Source: UBA2589 sp038120095
Lineage (GTDB): Bacteria; Gemmatimonadota; Gemmatimonadetes; Longimicrobiales; Gaopeijiaceae
Direction: 5' to 3'
Length of the DNA stretch: 64,000 bases
Assembly (NCBI GenBank): GCA_038120095.1
Contig: JAYOKZ010000002.1
Coordinates: 1-64,000 of the forward strand
Under the pieces are notes generated by a model, which was not told where the DNA came from, ran no database searches, and was given only the letters and a program-made list of their open reading frames with translations. The position numbers and the translations under genes were made by a program. How positions within the stretch are numbered: position 1 is the first letter of the stretch; each line of letters begins with the position of its first letter. Positions 50,892 to 59,978 of this stretch are shown here, piece after piece.

Positions 50892-51509
50892 CTACTCCGT
50901 GGAGAAGGGCGTGATCGATCCGAAGTCGTAGCGAAAGCCGGCCGCACCGAGCAGCTCGAGAAATACCGCTACCGGAAAGCCGACAACGGCATAGTAATCT
51001 CCGTCGATCGAGTCGACCAACGCGGCTCCCAGACCCTGGATCCCGTAACCGCCCGCCTTGTCCATGGGTTCCCCGGTAGCAACGTACGCTGCTGCTGCGG
51101 CACGATCGTACGTCCGCATGCGAACCGTGGCCGTTGCAACCGCGCTGACCGTGCCGCCGGGGCCGGCGAGCGCGATCCCGCTGTGGACTTCGTGGAGACT
51201 CCCTGAAAGCGCGGCCACCATGTCGACGGCAGACGGTTCGTCGATCGGCTTCACGAGCACACGCCCGTCGTGCACGACGACGGTGTCGCCACCGACGACC
51301 AGGGCGCCCTCTTCTCGCTCGAACACTGCCTCGGCCTTCGAACAGGCGAGCCGCTCTACGTGCTCGCGGGGGGTTTCTCCATCGAGGTACGACTCGTCGA
51401 CATCGGCCGGGCGTATCTCCGGCACGAGGCCGAGCTGGTGGAGGACATCGGCCCTGCGGGGCGACTGCGACGCCAGAATAAAGCGGAGCCCGCCCGCCCC
51501 ATCCGTCAT
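50892..51509 (-). CDS. maf: Maf-like nucleotide pyrophosphatase
   Basis: House-cleaning hydrolase of non-canonical nucleoside triphosphates. The 205-residue protein has LASQSPRRADVLHQLGL, DVDESYLDGETPREHVERLA, VVGGDTVVVHDG and GYGIQGLGAALVDSIDGDYYAVVG. Length and motifs are typical. It overlaps dtd by 4 bp. Confidence 0.94.
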   Translation of the reverse strand: MTDGAGGLRFILASQSPRRADVLHQLGLVPEIRPADVDESYLDGETPREHVERLACSKAEAVFEREEGALVVGGDTVVVHDGRVLVKPIDEPSAVDMVAALSGSLHEVHSGIALAGPGGTVSAVATATVRMRTYDRAAAAAYVATGEPMDKAGGYGIQGLGAALVDSIDGDYYAVVGFPVAVFLELLGAAGFRYDFGSITPFSTE

Positions 51510-51946
51510 CGCTCGAGTACCAGCGTCACGGGACCGTCATTCACGAGATCGACCTCCATCGCCGCACCGAACTCTCCCGTCTCGACCGAGCCCGTGCAAC
51601 GTGCGCGCAGCTCGGTCACGAATCTTTCGTAGAGAGGGATCGCGATGGAGGGATCGGCAGCGTTGACGAAGCTCGGCCGACGCCCCTTCCTCGTATCGCC
51701 GTACAGCGTGAACTGGCTCACGACCAGGAGGTCCCCGCCGATGTCCTCGAGTGAAAGGTTCATCTTCCCCTCGTCGTCGGGAAAGACGCGCAGCCCGACG
51801 ACCTTCTCCGCCATCCACGTGAGCGCCTCGTGGTCGTCACCCGACGTGAACCCGACGAGGAGGAGATGGCCCCGCTTGGCGCGCCCGACGACCTCCCCGC
51901 TCACGCGCACTTTCGCGCGCGCGATCCGCTGGAGGACTACCCGCAC
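51506..51946 (-). CDS. dtd: D-aminoacyl-tRNA deacylase
   Basis: Removes D-amino acids (and glycine from tRNA-Ala) from mischarged tRNA. The 146-residue protein has MRVVLQRIARAKVRV, GHLLLVGFTSGDD, the catalytic SQFTLYGDTRKGRRPSF and the trans GP motif in VDLVNDGPVTL. It lies 37 nt after glmS and overlaps maf by 4 bp. Confidence 0.96.
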   Translation of the reverse strand: MRVVLQRIARAKVRVSGEVVGRAKRGHLLLVGFTSGDDHEALTWMAEKVVGLRVFPDDEGKMNLSLEDIGGDLLVVSQFTLYGDTRKGRRPSFVNAADPSIAIPLYERFVTELRARCTGSVETGEFGAAMEVDLVNDGPVTLVLER

Positions 51947-51983
51947 ACCGCCCGTCCCGGGATCCGCTCCCCCACCATCCGCC

Positions 51984-53819
51984 TCACTCGACCGTCACTG
52001 ACTTTGCGAGATTCCGAGGCTGATCGACGTCGGCGCCTCGCATGACCGCGATGTGGTAGGCGAGCAACTGGAGGGGGATCGTGGTGAGAACCGGGAGAAG
52101 GTGAGGCAACGTCTGAGGCACCTTGATCATGTGGTCGACCTTCCCCTGCAGCTCCGGAGCGTCATCGGAGACCACGGCAATGATGCGCCCGGCGCGCGCC
52201 TTCACCTCCTCGATATTCGACACGACCTTGCCGTAAATCGGGTCACGCGGGGCGAGAACGACGACGGGCATGTCCTCGTCGATGAGCGCGATCGGGCCAT
52301 GCTTCATCTCGGCGGCCGGGTACCCCTCCGCATGGATGTAGCTCACTTCCTTGAGCTTGAGCGCCCCCTCGAGGGCCACGGGGAACTGATAGCCTCGACC
52401 CAGATAGAGAAAATTCCGGGCGTCCTTGTAGCTTCGAGCGAGTTCCTCGATCTCGTCGTTGAGCTTCAGCACTTCCTCGATCTGATCAGGAAGTACCTCG
52501 AGGTGCTGAACGATACCCATGCCCCGAGCGGCAGACATGCTCCTGCGCCGGGCCATGAATAGCGTGAACAGAGACAGCGCCACCAGCTGACTCGTGAAGG
52601 CCTTTGTCGACGCCACCCCGATCTCGGGTCCTGCGTGAAGGTAGATGCCGAAGTCGGTCTGACGAGCAATCGTCGAGCCCACGGCGTTCACGATCCCCAT
52701 GGTCGTGAGGCCCCGCTGTTCAGCCTCCTTCAACGCCGCGAGTGTGTCTGCGGTCTCACCGGACTGACTGATGGCGAGCGTGAGTGTCCCATCCTCCAGA
52801 ACCGGGTTTCGGTATCGGAACTCCGACGCATACTCCACGCTGACCGGAATCTCGGCCAGGCCCTCCAGCATGTATTCGCCGACCAGACCCGCGTGCCAGC
52901 TCGTCCCGCACGCAGTCACGACCATCCGCTGAACGCGACCGAGGTCGAACTGGTGCTCGAGGATTCCGCCGAGGCGGACGTCCCCGTCATCGTGCAGGAG
53001 GCGCCCCCGCATGACGTCGGCAATACTCGCCGGTTGCTCGAAGATCTCCTTGAGCATGAAGTGCTCGTAACCGCCCTTCTCGATCGAGTCGAGATCCCAC
53101 GTCACCTCATGAACGCGGCGTTCGACTTCGGTACCCCCCAGGTGAAACGTCCGGTATCCGTCGGCCGTGAGGACAGCGTAGTCCCCGTCATCCAGGTAGA
53201 CGACATCCCGTGTCGCCTCGATCACAGCCGCCGCATCCGACCCCGCAAGCATCTCACCGTCGGAACCCACTCCGATCAGGAGCGGACTTCCGTTCCGTGC
53301 CACTACGATCTTGTTCGGATCTCGGGCGGATACGACGGCGATCCCGTACGCGCCCTCCACCCGGCGAAGAGCCGCGGCAACCGCGGTCTCCATCGGCTCA
53401 CCATCCGACCACAGGAGATCGATCAGGTGCACGACGACCTCGGTGTCGGTCTCTGACGCGAAGGTGTACCCCTCTGCGGTGAGTTGGACACGAAGCGCGT
53501 CGGCATTCTCGATGATCCCGTTGTGAACCAGGGCAATGTCGCCGGCGGCCGAGGTGTGCGGGTGTGCGTTGCGCTCGTTCGGTGCACCGTGCGTGGCCCA
53601 ACGGGTGTGACCGATGCCACACGTACCCCCGACTCCCGACGCGCCGATCGCCTCTTCGAGAACCCGGATTTTCCCCGGCTTCTTCACGACCGAGACACCG
53701 CCGTCGTTGAGCAGAGCTAGTCCCGCCGAGTCATACCCCCGGTATTCAAGCCGCTTGAGGCCGGCCAGAAGGACTGGCGTGGCTTGTCGTGGCCCCACGT
53801 AGCCAACGATACCGCACAT
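51984..53819 (-). CDS. glmS: Glutamine-fructose-6-phosphate aminotransferase GlmS
   Basis: Makes glucosamine 6-phosphate for peptidoglycan and lipopolysaccharide. The 611-residue protein begins with the N-terminal nucleophile cysteine (MCGIVGYVG), followed by the glutaminase motifs GHTRWATHG and VHNGIIEN, and two SIS domains (AISQSGETADTLAAL; LGRGYQFPVALEGALKLKE) to the C-terminal KSVTVE. It follows glmM by 36 nt. No ribozyme core was recognised in that spacer, which is too short to hold one. Confidence 0.97.
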   Translation of the reverse strand: MCGIVGYVGPRQATPVLLAGLKRLEYRGYDSAGLALLNDGGVSVVKKPGKIRVLEEAIGASGVGGTCGIGHTRWATHGAPNERNAHPHTSAAGDIALVHNGIIENADALRVQLTAEGYTFASETDTEVVVHLIDLLWSDGEPMETAVAAALRRVEGAYGIAVVSARDPNKIVVARNGSPLLIGVGSDGEMLAGSDAAAVIEATRDVVYLDDGDYAVLTADGYRTFHLGGTEVERRVHEVTWDLDSIEKGGYEHFMLKEIFEQPASIADVMRGRLLHDDGDVRLGGILEHQFDLGRVQRMVVTACGTSWHAGLVGEYMLEGLAEIPVSVEYASEFRYRNPVLEDGTLTLAISQSGETADTLAALKEAEQRGLTTMGIVNAVGSTIARQTDFGIYLHAGPEIGVASTKAFTSQLVALSLFTLFMARRRSMSAARGMGIVQHLEVLPDQIEEVLKLNDEIEELARSYKDARNFLYLGRGYQFPVALEGALKLKEVSYIHAEGYPAAEMKHGPIALIDEDMPVVVLAPRDPIYGKVVSNIEEVKARAGRIIAVVSDDAPELQGKVDHMIKVPQTLPHLLPVLTTIPLQLLAYHIAVMRGADVDQPRNLAKSVTVE

Positions 53820-53855
53820 TGGGACAACCTCCTCTCGTCGATCTCCTCGGCGCCG

Positions 53856-55241
53856 TCAGACCACGCCGTCGAGTAATGTACCCGCCCGCTTCACCAACGT
53901 CTCCGCAGCCTCGCGCGTCGGGGCCTCCGCAATCAGCCGGACCACGGGTTCCGTTCCGGAGGGCCGAACGTGCAGCCACGCACCCCTGCCGTGCCACGCC
54001 AGGCGAAGCCCGTCCGACTCGTCGCGCGAGTCCGCAGCAAGATCCTCTTCGAGGGCCGCGTATCCATCAGGCAGCGCGGCTCGCGGGAACGAGACCTTCT
54101 CCTTGACGATCTCGTACTTCGGCCATCGGGCAGCGGCCTCGGATGGGGTCAGGCCCTCGCTTGCGAGGTGCTGCAGTATGAGGGCTGATGCCAGCGGCGC
54201 ATCACGGGTGTGATGAAGCGCCGGCAAGATGAGGCCCCCGTTGCCCTCCCCACCGACAACCGCGCCCTCTGCCTGCATTCTCCTGGCGACATTCACCTCC
54301 CCTACCGGCGACCTGACGAGCGGCGAGTCGAACGCGCGCGCCACGTCCTCAACGACGGCGCTCGTCGAGAGGTTCGTGACCACCGGGCCCGGCGTGCGAG
54401 CGAGGACTGCCGCGCACCCCAGCGCCAACGTCAGATCCTCACCCATCGGACGACCATGTTCATCGACGAGCGACAGTCGGTCTGCATCCGGATCGATGGC
54501 GAGTCCGATCGACGCACTCGACTCCGACACCAGACGTCCCAGGTCGGCCAGATTGGCCGCCGTCGGCTCCGGATCCCGAGGGAACCAGCCATCCGGCTCC
54601 ATGCCGATGCCGACCATCTCGCACCCGAGGCGCTCCAGAAGCTCGGAGATCACCGGCCCTCCCGCACCGTGGACACAATCCACCGCAACTCGGAGTCCGG
54701 CGTTACGGATCGTCGCGACGTCAACCTGCGGGAGCGCCAGAATCGCATCCAGGTGGCGGGACCAAGCATCGGGATCCATCGAGACCGATCCGAGGTCGTC
54801 CCACGGGGCGCGGGGGGGATCCTCCGTCTTCAGATATTCACGGAACCGAGCCGATCGGTCCGCATCGAGGAAAATACCCTCGCTCGAGACGAGTTTGAGG
54901 GCATTCCATTCGGCCGGATTGTGGCTCGCGGTCACCCCTATTCCACCGATCGCCCCATGGTGGCGTACGGCCATGAGGATCGTCGGCGTCGGCACGACCC
55001 CGACGTCGATGACGTGACAACCCACGGATTGGAGGCCCGCCGTGACCGCATGCGCGAACATCGGGCCGGAGACTCGGGAGTCCCGACCGACGACGACGAC
55101 CCTACCACCCTCCACATCACGCAGGTGTGCACCGAGCGCGGCAGCGATCCCGGCCATGAGCTCGGGCGTGAGCGGCTCGCCCACCCGGCCCCGGACTCCG
55201 GAAACGCTCACCATGAGGTTGTCGGGAAGCTGAATCGTCAT
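53856..55241 (-). CDS. glmM: Phosphohexomutase, probably phosphoglucosamine mutase GlmM
   Basis: The 461-residue alpha-D-phosphohexomutase has the phosphoserine loop GVTASHNPAEWNALK, the metal loop IDPDADRLSLV, the sugar loop VGGEGNGGLI, and the phosphate-binding RPSGTEPVVRL. Sequence alone does not separate GlmM from phosphomannomutase/phosphoglucomutase; the adjacent glmS favours GlmM. Start ATG at 55241 with AAGGA upstream; 55259 is an alternative. The promoter lies in the 174-nt region shared with the divergent PLP enzyme gene. Confidence 0.85.
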   Translation of the reverse strand: MTIQLPDNLMVSVSGVRGRVGEPLTPELMAGIAAALGAHLRDVEGGRVVVVGRDSRVSGPMFAHAVTAGLQSVGCHVIDVGVVPTPTILMAVRHHGAIGGIGVTASHNPAEWNALKLVSSEGIFLDADRSARFREYLKTEDPPRAPWDDLGSVSMDPDAWSRHLDAILALPQVDVATIRNAGLRVAVDCVHGAGGPVISELLERLGCEMVGIGMEPDGWFPRDPEPTAANLADLGRLVSESSASIGLAIDPDADRLSLVDEHGRPMGEDLTLALGCAAVLARTPGPVVTNLSTSAVVEDVARAFDSPLVRSPVGEVNVARRMQAEGAVVGGEGNGGLILPALHHTRDAPLASALILQHLASEGLTPSEAAARWPKYEIVKEKVSFPRAALPDGYAALEEDLAADSRDESDGLRLAWHGRGAWLHVRPSGTEPVVRLIAEAPTREAAETLVKRAGTLLDGVV

Positions 55242-55290
55242 GATCCGACCGTCCTTCATTCCTAAAGCAATGACCTGGCGCCTCGCGTTC

Positions 55291-55326
55291 CCCATCGGAG
55301 ACCGCGAAGAGTCTCGCGGGGATGGG
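55291..55326. repeat. Two-stem hairpin in the glmM / PLP-enzyme intergenic region
   Basis: CCCATC (55291-55296) pairs with GATGGG (55321-55326), and inside it CCGCGA (55302-55307) pairs with TCGCGG (55314-55319) around loop AGAGTC. A GGAGA bulge lies on one side and a single G on the other. It could be an operator, a leader structure for glmM, or a processing site. No U-run flanks it on either strand, so a terminator is unlikely. Confidence 0.5.
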
Positions 55327-55415
55327 TGGTGCCCGTCAACGCGAACATCGATCTTGCGCCGCGAGCGGGCCGGCGCATTCTCTGCCGTGCCTTCGTCCCT
55401 CCACAGATCTTCTCC

Positions 55416-56579
55416 ATGAATCACGCTGACACTGACTTCTCATTCGGTACGAAGGCCATCCACGCCGGGGTGGAACCGGAGCCGGTCACCGGCGCCATCA
55501 TGACGCCGATCTTCCAGACATCGACCTACGTTCAGCCTGCAGTCGGCGAGCCACGCTCCGGCAGCTACGACTACGGGCGCACGGCGAACCCCACCCGCGA
55601 AGCCCTCGAAGCAAGCATCGCAGCGCTCGAGAGTGGATCGTACGGCATTGCGTTCGCGTCGGGGCTGGCTGCTCTCGAGGCCATCGTGAAGAGGCTGTCG
55701 GCCGGAGACCACGTCGTCAGCGAGGAAAACACGTACGGCGGGACAACCCGGATGTTCAACCACGTCCTCAGTAGACTTGGCATTGAATTCACGTACGTCG
55801 ACGCGAGAGACGTGGATGCGGTCGCCGCCGCGATGAGGCCGAACACGAAGCTCGTTCACGTCGAGACCCCGACGAACCCGATGATGAAACTCTGCGACAT
55901 CCGGGCGCTCGCCGATCTCGCACACGCGCACGATGCACTGCTGTGTGTCGACAACACGTTTGCGTCGCCGTTCAATCAGCGCCCCCTCGAGTTGGGTGCC
56001 GACTTTTCCATGCATTCCTCCACCAAGTACGTGAACGGGCACTCCGACGTCATCGGGGGACTCGTGGCTGTGCGTCAGGAGTCACTCGCCGATGACCTGT
56101 TCTTTATCCGGAAGTCGTCGGGTGCGGTCCCGGGCCCGATGGACTGCTTTCTGACGCTTCGGGGAATCAAGACTCTCCACGTGCGCATGATCCGCCACAA
56201 TGAGAACGGACAGGCGGTCGCCGAATTCCTCGAAGGGCACCCTCGGGTGGACCGGGTTCTGTACCCGGGTCTGGCGTCCCATGACCAGCACGACCTCGCA
56301 AAGCGCCAGATGCATGGCTTCACGGGCATGGTCTCCGTCGACGTCGGTACGCTGGAGCGGACGAGGGCTCTTACGGAACACCTGAGAATCTTCTCCCTCG
56401 CCGAGAGCCTCGGAGGTGTCGAATCACTCGTGAACGTCCCCGCGCTGATGACCCATGGCTCCGTTCCGATCGATCGTCGTGAGGCCATGGGGATCACACC
56501 TGGATTGGTGCGATTCTCGGTCGGCATCGAGGACATCGACGACATCCTCGCGGATCTCGATCGTGTCCTGAGCGCCTAG
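55416..56579 (+). CDS. Cystathionine gamma-synthase/lyase family PLP enzyme
   Basis: The 387-residue fold-type I PLP enzyme has FGTKAIHAGVEP, PIFQTSTYVQ, YDYGRTANPTREALE, the cofactor-stacking EENTYGGTTRMF region, DNTFASP, and the PLP lysine in HSSTKYVNGHSD. Members act as cystathionine gamma-synthase (MetB), gamma-lyase or beta-lyase and cannot be told apart reliably from motifs. The ATG at 55416 starts the conserved region. No other methionine gene is adjacent, and no SAM riboswitch was recognised upstream. Confidence 0.88.
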   Translation: MNHADTDFSFGTKAIHAGVEPEPVTGAIMTPIFQTSTYVQPAVGEPRSGSYDYGRTANPTREALEASIAALESGSYGIAFASGLAALEAIVKRLSAGDHVVSEENTYGGTTRMFNHVLSRLGIEFTYVDARDVDAVAAAMRPNTKLVHVETPTNPMMKLCDIRALADLAHAHDALLCVDNTFASPFNQRPLELGADFSMHSSTKYVNGHSDVIGGLVAVRQESLADDLFFIRKSSGAVPGPMDCFLTLRGIKTLHVRMIRHNENGQAVAEFLEGHPRVDRVLYPGLASHDQHDLAKRQMHGFTGMVSVDVGTLERTRALTEHLRIFSLAESLGGVESLVNVPALMTHGSVPIDRREAMGITPGLVRFSVGIEDIDDILADLDRVLSA

Positions 56580-56717
56580 CCGGAGGATCCTCTCGCCTGA
56601 ACCCGAGCGGACGGGCGGAGTAGTGAAACCGGTGCCCGAATTTTGTCGTAGGGGCGAACACGGGACCCGGATAGAGCCAGCCGGCCAACGGTGACCTCAG
56701 GAACAAAGGAAGACGAG

Positions 56718-57731
56718 ATGGCGGACGATCAGGATTACACCCAGGCCGAACCCGAGGGCAGCGGAGAGGCACGCTCAAGGCGAATCCTCAACGACATCGC
56801 ACCCCGTAACTGGGAACATCCGGCCGACAAGGCCGCGCTGCAGGCTCTACGTCGCATCCCCGTCTTCGACGACGTCCTGAAGAAGGTGTTCGGCTTCTTC
56901 GGCGAAAAGCCCGTACGCCTCGCGTTTCAGGCCGATGCCGTGCGGGTTTCCGACAGACAGTTCCCGGAGGTCTACGGCCTGTACAGGGAAGCGCTCCGCA
57001 CGCTCGATGCGCCGGAGGAGTACCCGCTTTTCATGTCGCAGACGCCGATCGTCAACGCCGGGGCGTACGGGATGGACCAACCGTTCATCATTCTGAACTC
57101 CGGCACGCGGAGCATCCTCTCGGACGAGGAGCTCCAGTACGTGATGGCGCACGAGATCGGTCACATCATGAGCGATCACGTGCTCTACAAGACCATGACG
57201 GTCCTTCTGATCAACCTGGCGAACATGGGTTTCCCTATCGTCGGTCTTGCCGCGCGGGCCGTGCTGGTCGGGCTCCTCGAGTGGTCCAGGAAGTCCGAAC
57301 TCTCCTGCGACCGGGCCGGTCTGCTTGCCACGCAGAACCCGGAGGTCGTCATGAACGCCATGTTGAAGATGGCCGGGGGAGCAACCGCGGATGATGAAAC
57401 AAGTCTCTCCGAGTTCCTTGTTCAGGCCGATCAGTACCGGGAGAGTGGTGATGTCGCCGACCAGGTGTTCAAGGTCCTCAACGTGCTTGGACGGACGCAC
57501 CCCTTCCATGTACTTCGGGTGGCCGAACTGAGAGACTGGATCGAGAGCGGTGAGTACGACCGAATCGTCCGTGGCGAATACACCCGGCGCGGTGAGCCCG
57601 ACCCCGCCTATCAGGACGACCTGTCGGCTGCGGCGGCGGCCTACGCCGAAGGCGCAAAGGAGTTTCTGGATTCGATCTCGGACGCCGCACGGCGGGCCGG
57701 CTCCGACTTCCTGAGCGGTCTGCGGAGATAG
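56718..57731 (+). CDS. M48-family zinc metallopeptidase
   Basis: The 337-residue product has the zinc motif MAHEIGHIMSDH (HExxH), a downstream third-ligand glutamate in SRKSELSCDRAGLLA, and a hydrophobic stretch (MTVLLINLANMGFPIVGLA) between them, as in the HtpX/Oma1/YfgC superfamily. There is no N-terminal signal peptide, and the acidic first 30 residues suggest a cytosolic N-terminus. Family members take part in membrane protein or envelope quality control. Start at the ATG at 56718 with AGGA 8 nt upstream. Confidence 0.88.
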   Translation: MADDQDYTQAEPEGSGEARSRRILNDIAPRNWEHPADKAALQALRRIPVFDDVLKKVFGFFGEKPVRLAFQADAVRVSDRQFPEVYGLYREALRTLDAPEEYPLFMSQTPIVNAGAYGMDQPFIILNSGTRSILSDEELQYVMAHEIGHIMSDHVLYKTMTVLLINLANMGFPIVGLAARAVLVGLLEWSRKSELSCDRAGLLATQNPEVVMNAMLKMAGGATADDETSLSEFLVQADQYRESGDVADQVFKVLNVLGRTHPFHVLRVAELRDWIESGEYDRIVRGEYTRRGEPDPAYQDDLSAAAAAYAEGAKEFLDSISDAARRAGSDFLSGLRR

Positions 57732-57768
57732 ACCGAGGAAGACCGTCCGGCTTCGCCGCGCCGGGAGT

Positions 57769-57800
57769 GGGGTTCTGACGACGCACACCCCTTTTCTTTC
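57769..57800 (+). terminator. Weak terminator-like hairpin before purD
   Basis: GGGGT (57769-57773) and ACCCC (57787-57791) form a 5-bp stem with a 13-nt loop, followed directly by TTTTCTTTC. It lies between the M48 gene and purD. The stem is short, so this is tentative. Confidence 0.3.
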
Positions 57801-57825
57801 GCCGCCCTCAGACTAGACTCCGGCC

Positions 57826-59127
57826 ATGCGCATCCTGATCGTTGGCAATGGTGGGCGCGAGCATGCGCTCCTGTGGAAGCTTCGGCGTGACGCGCCCGAT
57901 GCGGAGTTCTTCGCCACCCGACCGAACGGTGGCATGGCTCCGTGGTGCGAGGCCGTCGACATCGATCCGATGGACGTTGAATCCCTCGTCGATTGGGCAT
58001 CTGCACAACGGATCGACCTGACGGTCGTGGGGCCCGAGGCGCCGCTTGCAGCCGGCATCTCCGATCGGTTCACGAGCCGGGGACTCCCGATCTTCGGACC
58101 GACCCGCGGAGCGGCTCGGATCGAGTCGAGCAAGGCCTACGCGAAGGATCTCCTGCACCACGCAGGTGTGCCCACGGCCGATCACCGAACCTTCTCCGAC
58201 CGGGCCGATGCCGAGAACTGGGTTCGCAAGCGAGGTGCACCGATCGTGGTGAAGGCCTCCGGTCTGGCCGCCGGCAAGGGGGCCGTCGTGTGCGCAACCG
58301 TGGAGGAGGCGCTCGAAGCGATCGGATCGATGCTCGGTGATATGGAGTTCGGAGAGGCAGGCCATCAGATCGTCATCGAGGACTTCATGGACGGTGAGGA
58401 ACTCTCCGTCTTCGCTATCTGCGATGGGAAGAACTTCGTATTGCTCCCGCCATCGCAGGATCACAAGCGGGTAGGCGAGGGCGACGTGGGCCCGAACACG
58501 GGAGGGATGGGCGCCTACGCGCCGGTCTCCATGGCGACACCCGGAGTCATGGAGGAAGCGGCGAGCAGAGTCATCGCGCCGACTCTCGCCGCCCTCGCTG
58601 CCGACGGCTCGCCTTTTAGAGGGCTCCTGTATGCGGGCCTCATGAGGACGTCAGAAGGATTGAAGGTCGTCGAGTTCAATTGCCGCTTTGGTGACCCGGA
58701 AACTCAGGCCGTCATGCCGCTGTTGGAATCCTCTCTGCTCCACCTGATGGTCACCGTGGCCGAGGGGCGTTCACTCGCGGACGAGACGGTGGCGGTGCGA
58801 CCGGGCGCGGCGGTCACGACAGTGCTCGCGTCGGGTGGTTATCCGGGCAGCTACCAGAAGGGAAAGGTGCTCCGTATCCCGGACGATCTGGAGTCAAATC
58901 ACGTCATCGTCTTCCACGCCGGCACAACCATGTCAGGTGGGTCGCTTGTCACTTCAGGCGGCAGAGTCCTCACTGTAACTGCGGTCGCGGACACCTTTGC
59001 CGAAGCCGCACATGCAAGCCGTCAGGGCGCTGCCCGCATTGAATTCGACGGTGCGTTCTACAGGCGGGACATCGGGTGGCGTGAGCGCGCGCGTCTCGTC
59101 CCACAGTCCGGTGACGGGGAGAGCTGA
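57826..59127 (+). CDS. purD: Phosphoribosylamine-glycine ligase (GAR synthetase)
   Basis: Second step of purine synthesis. The 433-residue ATP-grasp enzyme begins ILIVGNGGREHALLWKL and has VVGPEAPLAAGISD, the ATP-grasp core PIVVKASGLAAGKGA, PPSQDHKRVGEGD, GPNTGGMGAY and the metal site VVEFNCRFGDPETQ. Length is normal. It is 20 nt upstream of mutM; no other pur gene is nearby. Confidence 0.96.
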   Translation: MRILIVGNGGREHALLWKLRRDAPDAEFFATRPNGGMAPWCEAVDIDPMDVESLVDWASAQRIDLTVVGPEAPLAAGISDRFTSRGLPIFGPTRGAARIESSKAYAKDLLHHAGVPTADHRTFSDRADAENWVRKRGAPIVVKASGLAAGKGAVVCATVEEALEAIGSMLGDMEFGEAGHQIVIEDFMDGEELSVFAICDGKNFVLLPPSQDHKRVGEGDVGPNTGGMGAYAPVSMATPGVMEEAASRVIAPTLAALAADGSPFRGLLYAGLMRTSEGLKVVEFNCRFGDPETQAVMPLLESSLLHLMVTVAEGRSLADETVAVRPGAAVTTVLASGGYPGSYQKGKVLRIPDDLESNHVIVFHAGTTMSGGSLVTSGGRVLTVTAVADTFAEAAHASRQGAARIEFDGAFYRRDIGWRERARLVPQSGDGES

Positions 59128-59147
59128 GGCACCGCCTCTCGCGAGCG

Positions 59148-59978
59148 ATGCCCGAGTTGCCCGAGGCTGAGACCATCGTCCGGGGTCTGCGTCCGATGGT
59201 CACAGGCCAGACGCTCGTCCGCGTCGAGGTGGTGAAGGCCGATATCCTCAGGGAATCGAAGAGCCGGTTCACCCCGCGACTTCGCGGACGGAGGATCTGC
59301 GCCGTCACGCGAAGAGCCAAGAACGTCTTGCTGGAACTGGACGACGACTCGGTCGTCTGGATCAACCTGGGGATGACAGGGCGCCTTCTGGTCTTTTCTG
59401 GGCCTCCTCTGGGCACGTCGCGGCCCACTCACCCGGCGGTTCGCTTTCGCTTTGCCACCGGCGGCATCCTGATCTTCGATGACGTGCGACGATTTGGAAC
59501 GGTTGAACACCTGAGCGCCGAAGCGAGACTCGAGCGCTCGGGTGCCATCGGGCCCGAGCCGCTGGCTCCCTCCTGGCGCCCGGAGGATCTCCTTTCGAGT
59601 CTCGCTCGCTCGCGGAGCCCAGTCCGTTCCTGGCTTCTCGATCAGCGGCGGGTCGCCGGCGTAGGGAACATCTACGCCGCTGAGGCGCTCTTCCTGGCAG
59701 GGATCGACCCCCGCACCCCCGCTTGTGCGATCGATCCACGACGGGGTCGGGCGCTCCACGGTGCGATTCGAGACGTGCTGCAGGGAGCGATCGACGCTGG
59801 TGGCACCACCATCCGGGACTACCGTAACGCGGAAGGAGAAATGGGTCAGTACGGGCGAAGGCTCTACGTCTACGGGCGCGACGACGCCCCCTGTCATCAT
59901 TGCGGGACGACGATCGAACGGGTCGTCTTTTCGAATCGCTCCGCCTTCCTTTGCCCGACGTGTCAGCAAGGCGCCTGA
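59148..59978 (+). CDS. mutM: Formamidopyrimidine-DNA glycosylase (Fpg/MutM)
   Basis: Base-excision repair of 8-oxoguanine. The 276-residue protein begins MPELPEAET, so the catalytic Pro2 and Glu3 are present; Lys58 lies in RRAKNVLLEL. A helix-two-turn-helix (GVGNIYAAEALF) and a C-terminal zinc finger with CHHC and CPTC complete the family pattern. The gene end overlaps the start of the M16 peptidase gene by 19 bp. Confidence 0.95.
   Translation: MPELPEAETIVRGLRPMVTGQTLVRVEVVKADILRESKSRFTPRLRGRRICAVTRRAKNVLLELDDDSVVWINLGMTGRLLVFSGPPLGTSRPTHPAVRFRFATGGILIFDDVRRFGTVEHLSAEARLERSGAIGPEPLAPSWRPEDLLSSLARSRSPVRSWLLDQRRVAGVGNIYAAEALFLAGIDPRTPACAIDPRRGRALHGAIRDVLQGAIDAGGTTIRDYRNAEGEMGQYGRRLYVYGRDDAPCHHCGTTIERVVFSNRSAFLCPTCQQGA

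Noticed and set aside
53820..53855. glmS ribozyme upstream of glmS
   Set aside because: The spacer is only 36 nt and shows no ribozyme core; the gene is in an operon with glmM.
55242..55415. SAM riboswitch ahead of the cystathionine synthase/lyase gene
   Set aside because: No SAM-I or SAM-II type core could be recognised; only the simple nested hairpin at 55291-55326 is present.
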